A DNA stretch of 13,358 nt from JANWHF01 sp036276235 (GCA_036276235.1 DATBDZ010000007.1:1-13358), one strand, 5' to 3'. Positions 5,391 through 13,358 are shown, numbered from the stretch's first letter. A program made the numbers and translations. The notes: generated from the sequence alone by a model not told the origin.

Positions 5391-6844
5391 TGGGGCCGCC
5401 TCGTTCGCCTCCTTCGAAAGCCAACATCGTGCGATCACTTTGTATTTTATTGGTTGGATTGCTGCTGTTGGAAAGCCTGGGATGTGCCGCGCGCCCCAAG
5501 GAGCCGCCGGCTTATTTCGCGCCGCCGGCGAAAGTGACGGTGCGGCATTTCCCGGGGACGCCGCTCTCCGGCCCGCAGGCGACGAAGCTCACCGAGCAAT
5601 CGTCGCGCGATGCGCTGGCGATCAATGCCCGATTCTTTTCGCTCGAGCAGATGCCGAAGGTGGAATTGCCGCAGGTCGGCGAGCGCGCGCGGCTTGTGGC
5701 CGTCACGCGCGGGGACACGCCGGTGATCTCGACGGCGCAGCTCACGGCATCCGCCCGCGTCGCGCTTCCGGCTCAGGCAGCGAAAGTTGCCGCGGATCTG
5801 GCCGCCGATCGGCTGACGCGAACGAGATCGCTTGCCAATCTGACTGAAGCGCTCCCCATCGGCATCACCACGCAATTTGATTTCGTCGATCCCAATGCCA
5901 GCGCGCATAGCTTTGCCGTTGCGCTGTATCGCCCGCCACCAGCCGCCAACGAAAGCAGCACTGCCGCACTGCAAATTGGCTTGACAGTCAGGAGCATGGT
6001 GACGCTGCCGCCGCACCGCGATTCGGCTCCGGAACCGCCTGCGCTGCAGACCGAAACCGTGTTGCTCGATCCGATTGAACTGGAGAACGGCGTCAATCGA
6101 TTTGTGCTGATCGCGCCGTTCAGCTTCGCCGGCAACCCATCGTGGGGAATCGCGGTGATCATCGAAGCCGGACCGGGAACGGATGATCCGATGCATCAGG
6201 AAAGATTTGCCCGCGCGATGGCCGATGCCGCCCAGGAATCGGCCAAGGCGGCGGCGTACGTATCGATCGCCACCCAGCCCGCCGACGACTGGCCGGCGCT
6301 TGCGGCCGCACTGTCGGCGCTGAACAACGCTGCTCAGCAGCGCCAAACGCTGGCAATGCTCGCGGGCCAGACCAACGCGCAGGTCTGTTTGGATTATGCG
6401 CTGGCCGCCGATGCGCCGGGATTGGCGAAGCTCGCCAAACGCGTGCTCGATCAGATGTCATCCGTGCCGCACGATGAGCCGTCAGTCAGTTGGCTGCTGG
6501 ATCGATCCAGCTTTGAGCTGCTGGCGGAGGCGCTGAATTCCGGCGCGATGCCGCCAGAGTTGGCCGAAGTGCTGACGCGCTACGCCGGCGAGCCCGGTCG
6601 GCACGCCGGCGCGGTCGATGAAGTCCTGCACGAAGGCGGATCGCGCGCCGATTTCTCGGCGCGGCTCATCGCCGAGAACCTGGTGTTCCTCGAAGACACC
6701 TCGCCAGCATCGCGGGTCCGCGCATTCGAGTGGCTCGCAACAATCGGAAAGACCCCGCTGGGTTACGATCCGCTCGCGCCGTCGCGCGAACGCCACGCCG
6801 CGCTCGACAAGGCGCTCGGCGGAGGCGACGCGCCAAATAAGTGA
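5390..6844 (+). CDS. Probable secreted lipoprotein of unknown function
   Basis: The ATG at 5390 shares its first base with the uppS stop (TAATG), so its translation is probably coupled to uppS. A frame extending back to 5243 exists only inside uppS and is not the start. The 484-residue product begins with a basic stretch, a hydrophobic core (about 16-29: LCILLVGLLLLESL) and Cys32 in LGC, a type II signal peptide pattern. The -3 residue is S rather than L, so lipidation is likely but not certain; a GTG at 5429 would also keep the signal. The rest is soluble, with an Ala-rich helical C-terminal half. The segment about 438-475 (SPASRVRAFEWL, TPLGYDPLAP, R..AL) looks like a compact conserved end. 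I do not recognise the family. Its coupling to uppS points to an envelope role, which is inference. Confidence 0.85.
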   Translation: MGPPRSPPSKANIVRSLCILLVGLLLLESLGCAARPKEPPAYFAPPAKVTVRHFPGTPLSGPQATKLTEQSSRDALAINARFFSLEQMPKVELPQVGERARLVAVTRGDTPVISTAQLTASARVALPAQAAKVAADLAADRLTRTRSLANLTEALPIGITTQFDFVDPNASAHSFAVALYRPPPAANESSTAALQIGLTVRSMVTLPPHRDSAPEPPALQTETVLLDPIELENGVNRFVLIAPFSFAGNPSWGIAVIIEAGPGTDDPMHQERFARAMADAAQESAKAAAYVSIATQPADDWPALAAALSALNNAAQQRQTLAMLAGQTNAQVCLDYALAADAPGLAKLAKRVLDQMSSVPHDEPSVSWLLDRSSFELLAEALNSGAMPPELAEVLTRYAGEPGRHAGAVDEVLHEGGSRADFSARLIAENLVFLEDTSPASRVRAFEWLATIGKTPLGYDPLAPSRERHAALDKALGGGDAPNK

Positions 6845-6931
6845 GATTCGTCATGACCAAGACCAGATTGAGCGATACCAAGCGGCCCTGCGATCGTGAC
6901 GCGCACTCGAAGCAGAACAATCGCCTTTACT

Positions 6932-7057
6932 CCCTCTCCCCTGTACGCAGGGGAGAGGGCTGGGGTGAGGGGACGAACGCGTCTACCTGCGAACGACGCC
7001 GTATCACAGTTCGCCGTCCCCTCACCCTGCCCTCTCCCCTGACTACAGGGGAGAGGG
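6932..7057. repeat. Two inverted copies of a CCCTCTCCCCTG hairpin repeat
   Basis: Unit one (6932-6975) is a 12-base-arm hairpin, CCCTCTCCCCTG and CAGGGGAGAGGG around TACG, with the tail CTGGGGTGAGGGGACG. Unit two (7015-7057) is the same unit reversed, with the loop ACTA and a tail one base shorter. The pair lies face to face across 39 bases. Six-frame translations here give the arginine/glycine-rich strings typical of such repeats, not a protein. It fills part of the 523-base gap between the lipoprotein and the DUF748 gene. Confidence 0.9.
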
Positions 7058-7125
7058 TTCCCAGCGAGCGGCGTGGGCGTCGGGCCCCACGCTTGCATGA
7101 GCATGTCTTCAGCGCTTCTAGAGTT

Positions 7126-7186
7126 GTAGGGTGGGTGTACTCGCCCACCACGAGCGGAAGATGGTGGGCGAGTACACCCACCCTAC
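7126..7186. repeat. Perfect 25-base inverted repeat (GTAGGGTGGGTGTACTCGCC...)
   Basis: The left arm 7126-7150 and right arm 7162-7186 are exact reverse complements around an 11-base loop. The outer end GTAGGGTGGG resembles the GTAGGGCGGG end of the palindromes at 2478 and 7303, so this may be a relative with a different core. No T-run follows. Confidence 0.9.
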
Positions 7187-7210
7187 ACGAACTCGCGACA
7201 TTTTCAGGGC

Positions 7211-7278
7211 AGGTACTTCGAAGCATCTGGCCATCTCGCGTGAATGGGCCAAAAGCTTGCGAATACCTCAGCATGACA
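7211..7278. repeat. Third, degenerate copy of the AGGTACT(C/T)CGAAGCATCTGG repeat
   Basis: The left arm 7211-7230 (AGGTACTTCGAAGCATCTGG) is well kept. The right arm 7249-7268 pairs with it at about 14 of 20 positions and is followed by CTCAGCATGACA. Here the element lies before the GGCGGGCA palindrome, the reverse of the order in the two other gaps. Confidence 0.7.
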
Positions 7279-7302
7279 ATTAATTGCGATTCACAACGGT
7301 GC

Positions 7303-7323
7303 GTAGGGCGGGCACTGCCCGCC
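7303..7323 (+). repeat. GTAGGGCGGGCACTGCCCGCC palindrome in the DUF748 gene leader
   Basis: This is a third occurrence of the repeat seen inverted at 2443-2499, with the same 8-base arms GGCGGGCA and TGCCCGCC (7307-7323). It lies 44 bases before the ATG at 7368, in what should be the leader of the large gene, and well clear of the ribosome site. Confidence 0.8.
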
Positions 7324-7356
7324 GGATGCTTCGCGCTACCCGCGATTCATATTGGC

Positions 7357-7362
7357 GGAGGT
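7357..7362 (+). promoter_or_regulatory. Strong ribosome binding site for the DUF748 gene
   Basis: GGAGGT with 5 bases to the ATG at 7368 is the best site in the window. It fixes the start at 7368 rather than at an upstream in-frame codon at 7284, whose extra 28 residues would come from repeat sequence. Confidence 0.8.
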
Positions 7363-7367
7363 CCCCG

Positions 7368-10300
7368 ATGAGCGAAGTTTTTGAAGACACGCCAACTCCT
7401 CCTAATACTCCACCTGATCCGCCCTCTCCCGCAGAAAACAAAGCTCCCGCCCCCAAGCCCGCCAAGCCGCGCAAATGGCGGCGGCGGATTCTTCGGCTTG
7501 TGATCGTTCTGCTCGCGGTGATGGTGATCCTGCGCGGAAGCCTGCGATTTTTGGTTCCCTGGGCGATCAACCGCGCCGCCAACGCCTACAACCTTCGCTG
7601 CACGTATGAGCGGATGGATCTGTATCTCGTGGACGGCGACGTCGGCATCTGGCATCTCAAGATCGAGCCCAAGGAAGGCGGCGCGCCGCTCGCGCAGGCG
7701 GAATATTGCCGCGGCGACATTTCCACGCTCCAACTGTTTCGCGGCAGTCTCCATGTGCAGCAGCTCGTCGCCGATGGCGTCGAATTGAATATCGAACGCA
7801 AGGCCGATGGATCGATGCCGCTGCTGCAACGATTGCTCGCCGGCGCGCCGCCGGCAGCGCCGAAGAATCCGGGGCCAAACAAGATCGATCTATCTGCGCC
7901 GCTGCGCATTGATGCGATGCGGTTGATTGGAATTCGGGCACACATTCACGACGCGGCGGTTTCGCCGCCGCTGGACGCCGAGTTCAATCTGGACGCGCGG
8001 CTGTCCGATCTCGATGTCTCTTCCAAACCAGCGCGATTTCGCATCGAAGCCTCCTCCAATCCGATCCTCGACGTGCTGCGCATCGAAGGGCAGGGCACGA
8101 GCAGCGGCCAATCGGTCGATTCCACGCTGCAGGTTTTCATGCGCGGCCTGCATGCGAAGGAAGCGGCTCCTTATCTGTTGCCGCTGGGAGTGAAACCGGT
8201 GGCCGAGAGTCTGGGGCTGACGATGAGCGCGCATCTGACGACCTCCGCCGCCAGCACTGCGGGCGATCAGATCAAGGCCAATCTCGATGTCGATAAACTG
8301 TCGATCGTCGCCGACGATGTGCCGGCGGTTCAGGTCGAGAAAATCAACCTGGCAACCGGGCCAATCGGCACCGGCGCGACCGATTTTGGAACGCTCACCA
8401 TCGACGGCGTAAAGCTCGCCGCCGGCCGTCAGCCGGGCGGCGCGATTCTGGCGCTGGGGTTTGAGTTGATCGGCGCACCGCCTTCGCCGCCCACGAAGAG
8501 CGCGCCCGCGCCTGTCGCACAAGCTTCATCGTCAACGCTTCCCTGGAGCCTATCACAGATCAGCATCTCCAGGGTGGATGCGCTCTTTGACGATCGCGCC
8601 ATTTCGCCGCCGATTCCGATTCACGCGCAGATTCCGCAGCTCGTGATCAAGGACCTGGGAACCAGGCCCGGAGCGCAGCCGATCGCTTCGCAGATCAGCA
8701 CGACGCTGATCATTCCCGGCGTGATGCGCTCGATGCAGGTCAGTGGCTCCGCGACGCCATTTGCAGATCGAAAGTCAATCGAATTGGCAATTCAAGGCGA
8801 AGGGCTCAATCCGCAGTTGATCAAGCCGTATCTGCAGACGTTGGGCCTCACGTCCCTGCTCAACGATGCCTCGTTCAAATGCAAAATGTCCGCGGATGTG
8901 ACGCAGGATGCGAAGGGCGTGATGACCGCCAACGCGCATTTGCATGAGATCGTGCTGCGCGATGCCGCCGATCTTCTGACACTGGACGATGTTGCGATCA
9001 CCGACCTGTCGGCGGATCCCAGCCTAACCGCAATTCGCATCAAGGACATGCAGATCACCGGCCCGACGCTCGCGATCAAGCGCGAACGCGCTGGATTGAT
9101 CGAAGCCATTGGCTTGCGGCTTGATCCGGCAGGCCGACAGGTTGCCGCAAGCCCCGCTGGTGCTTCCACCACGGCACGAAGTACCGCCGCCCTTCCTGTT
9201 CTTCCTCGCCTCGATATCGATCATTTCTCCTGGAAGGGAACGCGCGTTCAGATCACCGACCAGACGGCTTCTCCCCCGTTTTCATTCGGCATATCTGATT
9301 TGCTCGTCGATCTGAAGGATCTTCACCTGGATCCGTCCGGCAAAGCGGGCAGCCAGCCGCCGGGCAAAATCAATGTGCATCTGGTTGCCGATGGCTTGGC
9401 CGATGACCTGACGATTACCGGCGATCTTGCGCCATCATCCGGCGGAATCTCGGCGAATCTGGAGATCGCCGGCAATCATCTTCACACCGCGACCGTCGCG
9501 CCCTATCTGAAGCCGCTGGGGATCGAGCCGCTCATTCACGATGGCTCGCTGCATCTGAAAACCACGGTGGCGGTTGCGACCACCGATAAGGGAGTGAAAG
9601 CCTCGGCTTCGCTCACTGATCTGTCGCTTAAAGATGGCGACGCGGAGTTGCTCGGCGCCAGCAGCTTGAAGGTGTCCGAAGTGAATCTTGAGCCGGGCCG
9701 GCTCGATGTCGGCGATGTTGAAGTGATCAATCCGCGCCTGTCGGCTGGCCGCGATGAGAGCGGCGCGTTGTATGCCGCGGGCGTGAAACTTGTCGAAGTT
9801 GCGCCGCCGGCGCAAACGATGGCGGCTGCTCCGCCGCCAACGACAATTCCTTCAACCGCGCAGGCCCCTTCGCCCGCGGCTGCCCCACCGGTGCTTTCGC
9901 TTAAGCGATTGATGATCAAAGACGCCGATGTTCGTTGGAACGATCGCGCCGTGCAGACCGCCGCCAATATTGCGCTCAAGGCGGATTTCGAGCTTGATCA
10001 ACTGAGCACGGCGCGCGACGCCGCGCCGGCTCATTTCAAGATCGGCGCGCAGATCGCCGGGATCATCGAGCAGGCGACGATCGACGGGACCATCGCGGTT
10101 TCACCCGACTCGGCGGCGGCCAATCTTGGCGTGAATGCGTCGGGGATTCACGAAGGACAACTTGTTTCTTATCTGCCACCGGGCACTCACATCGCGCTCA
10201 AAGATGGAAGATTTCACACCAAGTTGGACGCGTCGGTTGGGCCGCATCCAGACGGCGGCAATCGCCTGAGCGTGCGCGTGGCCGATCTGGATTATCGCGA

Positions 10301-12716
10301 CGGCGCCGATGGGCCGACGCTGCTCAAGCTTGACTCGGCGGGTATCGTTGCCTCGCGCCTCGATCCGCAGGGCGGCATCATCGCGATCGATGAGATCGCG
10401 CTGGCGGGGCTTGAGACCGGGATGACGAAAGCCGCCGCCGATCGGACGCAGCTTCTGGGTTTGGAGATCGGCCCGCCGCCGGCGACGCAGCCCTCGGCGC
10501 GGCCGGCCACCGCGCCGGCGCCCGCAGTTGTAAAGACACCCGTTAGTCTGCCGGCGGCCGATGCTCAGCAGCTTGCCGCCGCCGCGCACAAGGCGCTGCC
10601 GCTGATCACCGTCGAGAAGATCGATCTGAATTTCAAACAGGTGAGCATCGTCGATCAGACCCGCCCGCAGGCGGCCCCGATTAAGCTGCTCGATTCCCGC
10701 ATCGCCAGCCGCCAGAAGATCGAGTTGCTCGGCCCGCGCGCCGGCTCGCGGCCGCCGGTGGTGCTGGATATCACCGGCCAAATCAGCCCGCTGGTCGATT
10801 CGTTTACCACCAACATCTCGCTCACGCCCTTTGCCGATCGGCCCACTTTCGCCATCCAGCTATCGGCAACCGGCATCAAGGGGGACGGTCTGACGGCGTA
10901 TCTCCCCGAGCTCAAGCCGCAGATCGACGGCGCGGCTCTCACCGATGGCCGCCTCAAGCTGGCCTTGGAAGGCCAGGCGAACCTCTACCGCCGAACCCCG
11001 ATCGATATCGATCTCTCCCGCGCGTTTGATCTGCAATTCGAAATGCAGGGCCTTGAGTTCCGCAATGGCCAAACGGGGCCGCTGCTGGGTGGAATCGAGG
11101 ACATTCGCTCCGATCTGATCCGCGTTGATCCGCAGCGCAATGTCGTGACCGTGCGATCGCTGGAGATCACCAAGCCCGCGGCAAGTTTCTCGCGCGAGAA
11201 AGACGGCATGCATGCGTTCGGCCTGGTGATCAAGCCGCCGGCAACGCAGCCGGCTGCACCGGCGGCTCACCCCTCTGCGACGACAGCGCATGCCCCGGCA
11301 CCTGCGCCTCCGCAACCTTCGGCCGCGCCGGAGCCGGCGGGCGAAGTAAAAATCACGCGGCTGCTGGCCAGCGGCCTCGATGTGCGGATTGAAGATCACA
11401 CGGTTAATCCGCCGCTGCTTGTTCCGCTGAACAATCTCGATGTCGACGTGCGCGATCTCAGCTCGCGCGCCACCGTTGAGGACAAGCCGATCCGATTCAC
11501 CGTTCTGCTGAATGCCGATCAGGTGCCGCTCCCAAAACACGACGCCGAGGGCGCTATCGGCGGCGCCATCAACGATATCGCAGCACTCGCGACCGGCAAG
11601 AATACAAAAAAGACCATCGGGATGGAGCGACGCGATCTCTTCTCGGAGATCGAGGCCAGTGGAAAACTCTCTCTCTATCCAAAGCTGAAGGGATGGGCCA
11701 AGTCGTCGGTCAGCGGATTTGAAATGGTGGCACTGAAGGGTGATGCCGCCGAACAGGGGATCATTCTGGAAGCGGGAACCTTCGACCAGAGCCTCGATAT
11801 CCGATTCCCCGGCGATGGTTCGATGGAGGCGTGGCCCCGGCTTATCGTCACCGATCTGCAGGTATCAGAGCCGCCCAACGGTCCGATCGTGCGTTATCTG
11901 CATTTACCGGCGCCGCTCGACGTCGTGCTGGCGGCACTTCGCGATCAGGATGGATCGATCACCGTGCCGCTGCATGTGAAAGTGCACGATGCAAAAAATG
12001 TGGATGAGCTGATCAGCAAGGCCGAGCAGGACAGCATCAACGCGTTTAATGCGATCGTCATCACCGCGCTGGCCAATGCGCCGGCCAAGGCGGCCGGCGT
12101 CATCGTCGATATCTTCACGCAGAAAAAGGAGCCGGAGAAGCCGGCTGTCATCAGCTTCGCGCCGGGAGACGCAACGCTCGACCAGAGCGATCTGCTGACG
12201 GTGGCGCAAATCTCGCAACGATTACGCAAGGATAAGACACTTGAGGTTATCATCCGCCACAAGCTGGCGGATCGGGATGTGGCGCTGGCGTCGCAGCGCG
12301 CCAATCCGTCTGCCGCCGATTGCCTGGGCATGGCGCGGCAACTAAGCCAGCATCGCGACGCGCTGCTGGGCGCACGCTCCGATCTGGCCGGCCAGGCGCG
12401 AATCCTGCTGGGCAGCGGCGCATCGGCGCCGGCGGAGAGCGCGCTGGCAAGCCTGCGGCGCGTCGAGCGCGATATCGCCGCTACAAATGATGCGCTGGAT
12501 CAGCTTTACGATCTGCTGCGTCCGGGAGCCGAGCGGCAGGCGCCGCGGCGCACGCAGCAGGCGGCGCTCGATATCGGTCAGCGCCGGCTCGAAGCCATCC
12601 GCGCGGCGCTCGCGCTGCCCGAGAGCGATCGGAGCCGCGTGAAGCTTGCGCGCCCGGAATTTGAGCCCGCCCCCGACGGCGGCACCGCGACGCTCCGCAT
12701 CGTCAAGAAAAAATAA
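7368..12716 (+). CDS. Giant DUF748 / AsmA-like repeat protein with OmpA-like C-terminus
   Basis: The 1782-residue product has a Pro-rich basic N-terminus (1-40) and one membrane helix (about 41-56, ILRLVIVLLAVMVIL), then a huge region predicted to be exported. Five to six repeat units begin near 178, 391, 613, 843, 1078 and 1327, joined by Ala/Pro linkers. Units carry D..(A/V).PP near the start, a PYL..LG-type block (268, 487, 712, variants at 935 and 1178) and an end of the G.(I/L)...G form. Residues 1513-1540 (LPAPLDVVLAALRDQDGSI, then VPLHVKVHD) and ISFAPGDATLDQSDL (1595-1609) are the DUF748 hallmark and the first half of an OmpA-like fold. A charged, probably coiled-coil insert (about 1651-1735) precedes the second half, IGQRRLEAIRAAL (1736-1748). 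AsmA-like proteins act between the membranes, and several move lipids; that role here is inference. DUF748 relatives I know are usually shorter. Confidence 0.85.
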   Translation: MSEVFEDTPTPPNTPPDPPSPAENKAPAPKPAKPRKWRRRILRLVIVLLAVMVILRGSLRFLVPWAINRAANAYNLRCTYERMDLYLVDGDVGIWHLKIEPKEGGAPLAQAEYCRGDISTLQLFRGSLHVQQLVADGVELNIERKADGSMPLLQRLLAGAPPAAPKNPGPNKIDLSAPLRIDAMRLIGIRAHIHDAAVSPPLDAEFNLDARLSDLDVSSKPARFRIEASSNPILDVLRIEGQGTSSGQSVDSTLQVFMRGLHAKEAAPYLLPLGVKPVAESLGLTMSAHLTTSAASTAGDQIKANLDVDKLSIVADDVPAVQVEKINLATGPIGTGATDFGTLTIDGVKLAAGRQPGGAILALGFELIGAPPSPPTKSAPAPVAQASSSTLPWSLSQISISRVDALFDDRAISPPIPIHAQIPQLVIKDLGTRPGAQPIASQISTTLIIPGVMRSMQVSGSATPFADRKSIELAIQGEGLNPQLIKPYLQTLGLTSLLNDASFKCKMSADVTQDAKGVMTANAHLHEIVLRDAADLLTLDDVAITDLSADPSLTAIRIKDMQITGPTLAIKRERAGLIEAIGLRLDPAGRQVAASPAGASTTARSTAALPVLPRLDIDHFSWKGTRVQITDQTASPPFSFGISDLLVDLKDLHLDPSGKAGSQPPGKINVHLVADGLADDLTITGDLAPSSGGISANLEIAGNHLHTATVAPYLKPLGIEPLIHDGSLHLKTTVAVATTDKGVKASASLTDLSLKDGDAELLGASSLKVSEVNLEPGRLDVGDVEVINPRLSAGRDESGALYAAGVKLVEVAPPAQTMAAAPPPTTIPSTAQAPSPAAAPPVLSLKRLMIKDADVRWNDRAVQTAANIALKADFELDQLSTARDAAPAHFKIGAQIAGIIEQATIDGTIAVSPDSAAANLGVNASGIHEGQLVSYLPPGTHIALKDGRFHTKLDASVGPHPDGGNRLSVRVADLDYRDGADGPTLLKLDSAGIVASRLDPQGGIIAIDEIALAGLETGMTKAAADRTQLLGLEIGPPPATQPSARPATAPAPAVVKTPVSLPAADAQQLAAAAHKALPLITVEKIDLNFKQVSIVDQTRPQAAPIKLLDSRIASRQKIELLGPRAGSRPPVVLDITGQISPLVDSFTTNISLTPFADRPTFAIQLSATGIKGDGLTAYLPELKPQIDGAALTDGRLKLALEGQANLYRRTPIDIDLSRAFDLQFEMQGLEFRNGQTGPLLGGIEDIRSDLIRVDPQRNVVTVRSLEITKPAASFSREKDGMHAFGLVIKPPATQPAAPAAHPSATTAHAPAPAPPQPSAAPEPAGEVKITRLLASGLDVRIEDHTVNPPLLVPLNNLDVDVRDLSSRATVEDKPIRFTVLLNADQVPLPKHDAEGAIGGAINDIAALATGKNTKKTIGMERRDLFSEIEASGKLSLYPKLKGWAKSSVSGFEMVALKGDAAEQGIILEAGTFDQSLDIRFPGDGSMEAWPRLIVTDLQVSEPPNGPIVRYLHLPAPLDVVLAALRDQDGSITVPLHVKVHDAKNVDELISKAEQDSINAFNAIVITALANAPAKAAGVIVDIFTQKKEPEKPAVISFAPGDATLDQSDLLTVAQISQRLRKDKTLEVIIRHKLADRDVALASQRANPSAADCLGMARQLSQHRDALLGARSDLAGQARILLGSGASAPAESALASLRRVERDIAATNDALDQLYDLLRPGAERQAPRRTQQAALDIGQRRLEAIRAALALPESDRSRVKLARPEFEPAPDGGTATLRIVKKK

Positions 12717-12768
12717 TCGAGGCAATCTTCACTGCATTGCCTTCACCAGAGGAAAGGAACGGTTCGCG

Positions 12769-13358
12769 ATGGGTCTGTCCAAGCTATGGCAGGAATTCAA
12801 GGCGTTTGCCTTCAAGGGAAACATGATCGACCTGGCGGTGGCGGTCGTCATCGGGGCGGCGTTCAGCGGCGTCATCAACTCGCTGGTGAAGGACATCATC
12901 ATGCCCTCCATCACGTACGTGACGACCAGCGCCAAGACGGCGGTCTCCACCGCCGCCGACGTTGCGCACAATGCCGCCTCGGCGGTCGGCGTCACCAGCA
13001 AGCCATCGGAGACGCAACCCACCACCGAGCCCAGCGCCCCCACTCCCGCGCCGGCTGCAGCTGCCGCCCCACCGGCCCCAGCACCGCCCGCCGCGCCGGC
13101 GGAGCCAAAGCCGGTCGATATCTCCTGGACGATCGGCCGCATCAGAATCGGCAACTTCCTGGGCGAGCTGCTCAACTTTTTCCTGATCGCCTTCGCCGTC
13201 TTCATGGTGATCGTCAAAATGCTAGGGTCAGTCATGAAGCGCGTCGGCGGCACGCCCGCCCCCTCAGAGCCAACGACGAAAGAATGCCCCTTCTGCCTCT
13301 CGGTGATCCCCATGAAAGCCCGCAAATGCGCCCACTGCACGGCAGATCTGCCAGCATC
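12769..13358 (+). CDS. mscL: Large-conductance mechanosensitive channel MscL with zinc ribbon, 3' end cut off
   Basis: MscL forms a pentameric inner-membrane pore that opens under membrane tension to release solutes after osmotic downshock. The frame is open to the window edge (196 codons). The N-terminal helix and TM1 are typical: WQEFKAFAFKGNMIDLAVAV (7-26), then VIGAAFSGVINSLVKDIIMP (27-46). TM2 lies about 129-150 (FLGELLNFFLIAFAVFMVIV). Between them is an unusually long periplasmic loop of about 80 residues, rich in Ala, Thr and Pro (65-118), where ordinary MscL has about 30. After TM2 comes CPFC (173-176) and CAHC (187-190), a four-cysteine zinc-ribbon pattern known at the end of some bacterial MscL proteins. 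The start is ATG 12769 with AGGAA about 9 bases before it. The gene is 52 bases after the DUF748 gene, with a small 7-base-arm hairpin (12720-12742) between, so it may be cotranscribed. A reverse-strand frame over it is a shadow. Confidence 0.95.
   Translation, partial: MGLSKLWQEFKAFAFKGNMIDLAVAVVIGAAFSGVINSLVKDIIMPSITYVTTSAKTAVSTAADVAHNAASAVGVTSKPSETQPTTEPSAPTPAPAAAAAPPAPAPPAAPAEPKPVDISWTIGRIRIGNFLGELLNFFLIAFAVFMVIVKMLGSVMKRVGGTPAPSEPTTKECPFCLSVIPMKARKCAHCTADLPA

Noticed and set aside
6841..7371. Plus-strand 176-residue frame in the gap before the DUF748 gene
   Set aside because: It is made of translated palindromic repeats and ends just inside the next gene. The strings resemble repeat translations rather than a protein.
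10101..11540. Several minus-strand frames of about 226 residues
   Set aside because: They are shadows of the GC-rich DUF748 gene: highly Arg-rich, with no recognisable motifs.
12729..13340. Minus-strand 203-residue reading frame
   Set aside because: It is antisense to a clear MscL over almost its full length, and it mirrors the Ala/Pro-rich loop of that gene.

Overview
The window is GC-rich bacterial DNA, most likely from a planctomycete of the Phycisphaerae type. That assignment is an inference. It rests on the long intergenic gaps packed with GC-rich inverted repeats, a very large DUF748/AsmA-like envelope protein with an OmpA-like end, and an MscL carrying a C-terminal zinc ribbon. There is no rRNA, tRNA, transposase, integrase or CRISPR array. 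Eight protein genes are supported, and the two at the window edges are cut off.

Layout. Positions 1-1310 (minus strand) hold an RluA-family pseudouridine synthase followed by a dihydrofolate-reductase-family protein whose 3' end lies outside the window. Positions 1311-1613 form a divergent spacer with heptamer repeats in opposite orientations and a candidate promoter. From 1614 to the right edge all genes are on the plus strand: a family 2 glycosyltransferase of the polyprenyl-phosphate sugar transferase type (1614-2354); a 520-residue protein that looks like a very divergent BshC (2632-4194); isoprenyl diphosphate synthase UppS (4617-5390); a probable lipoprotein coupled to it by a TAATG overlap (5390-6844); a 1782-residue DUF748/AsmA-like protein (7368-12716); and MscL (12769 to the edge).

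The plus-strand genes share a cell-envelope theme. UppS makes the C55 lipid carrier. The glycosyltransferase is of a type that often loads sugars on such carriers. The lipoprotein and the DUF748 protein are predicted to sit at or across the periplasm, and MscL is the osmotic safety valve of the inner membrane. This link is inferred from families and position, not shown.

The three gaps of roughly 280-520 bases between plus-strand genes (2355-2631, 4195-4616, 6845-7367) are mosaics of the same few palindromic repeat families in different orders. The most interesting points are the five-to-six-fold internal repetition of the DUF748 protein with a split OmpA-like end, the BshC-like protein with altered key motifs, and the composite repeats.
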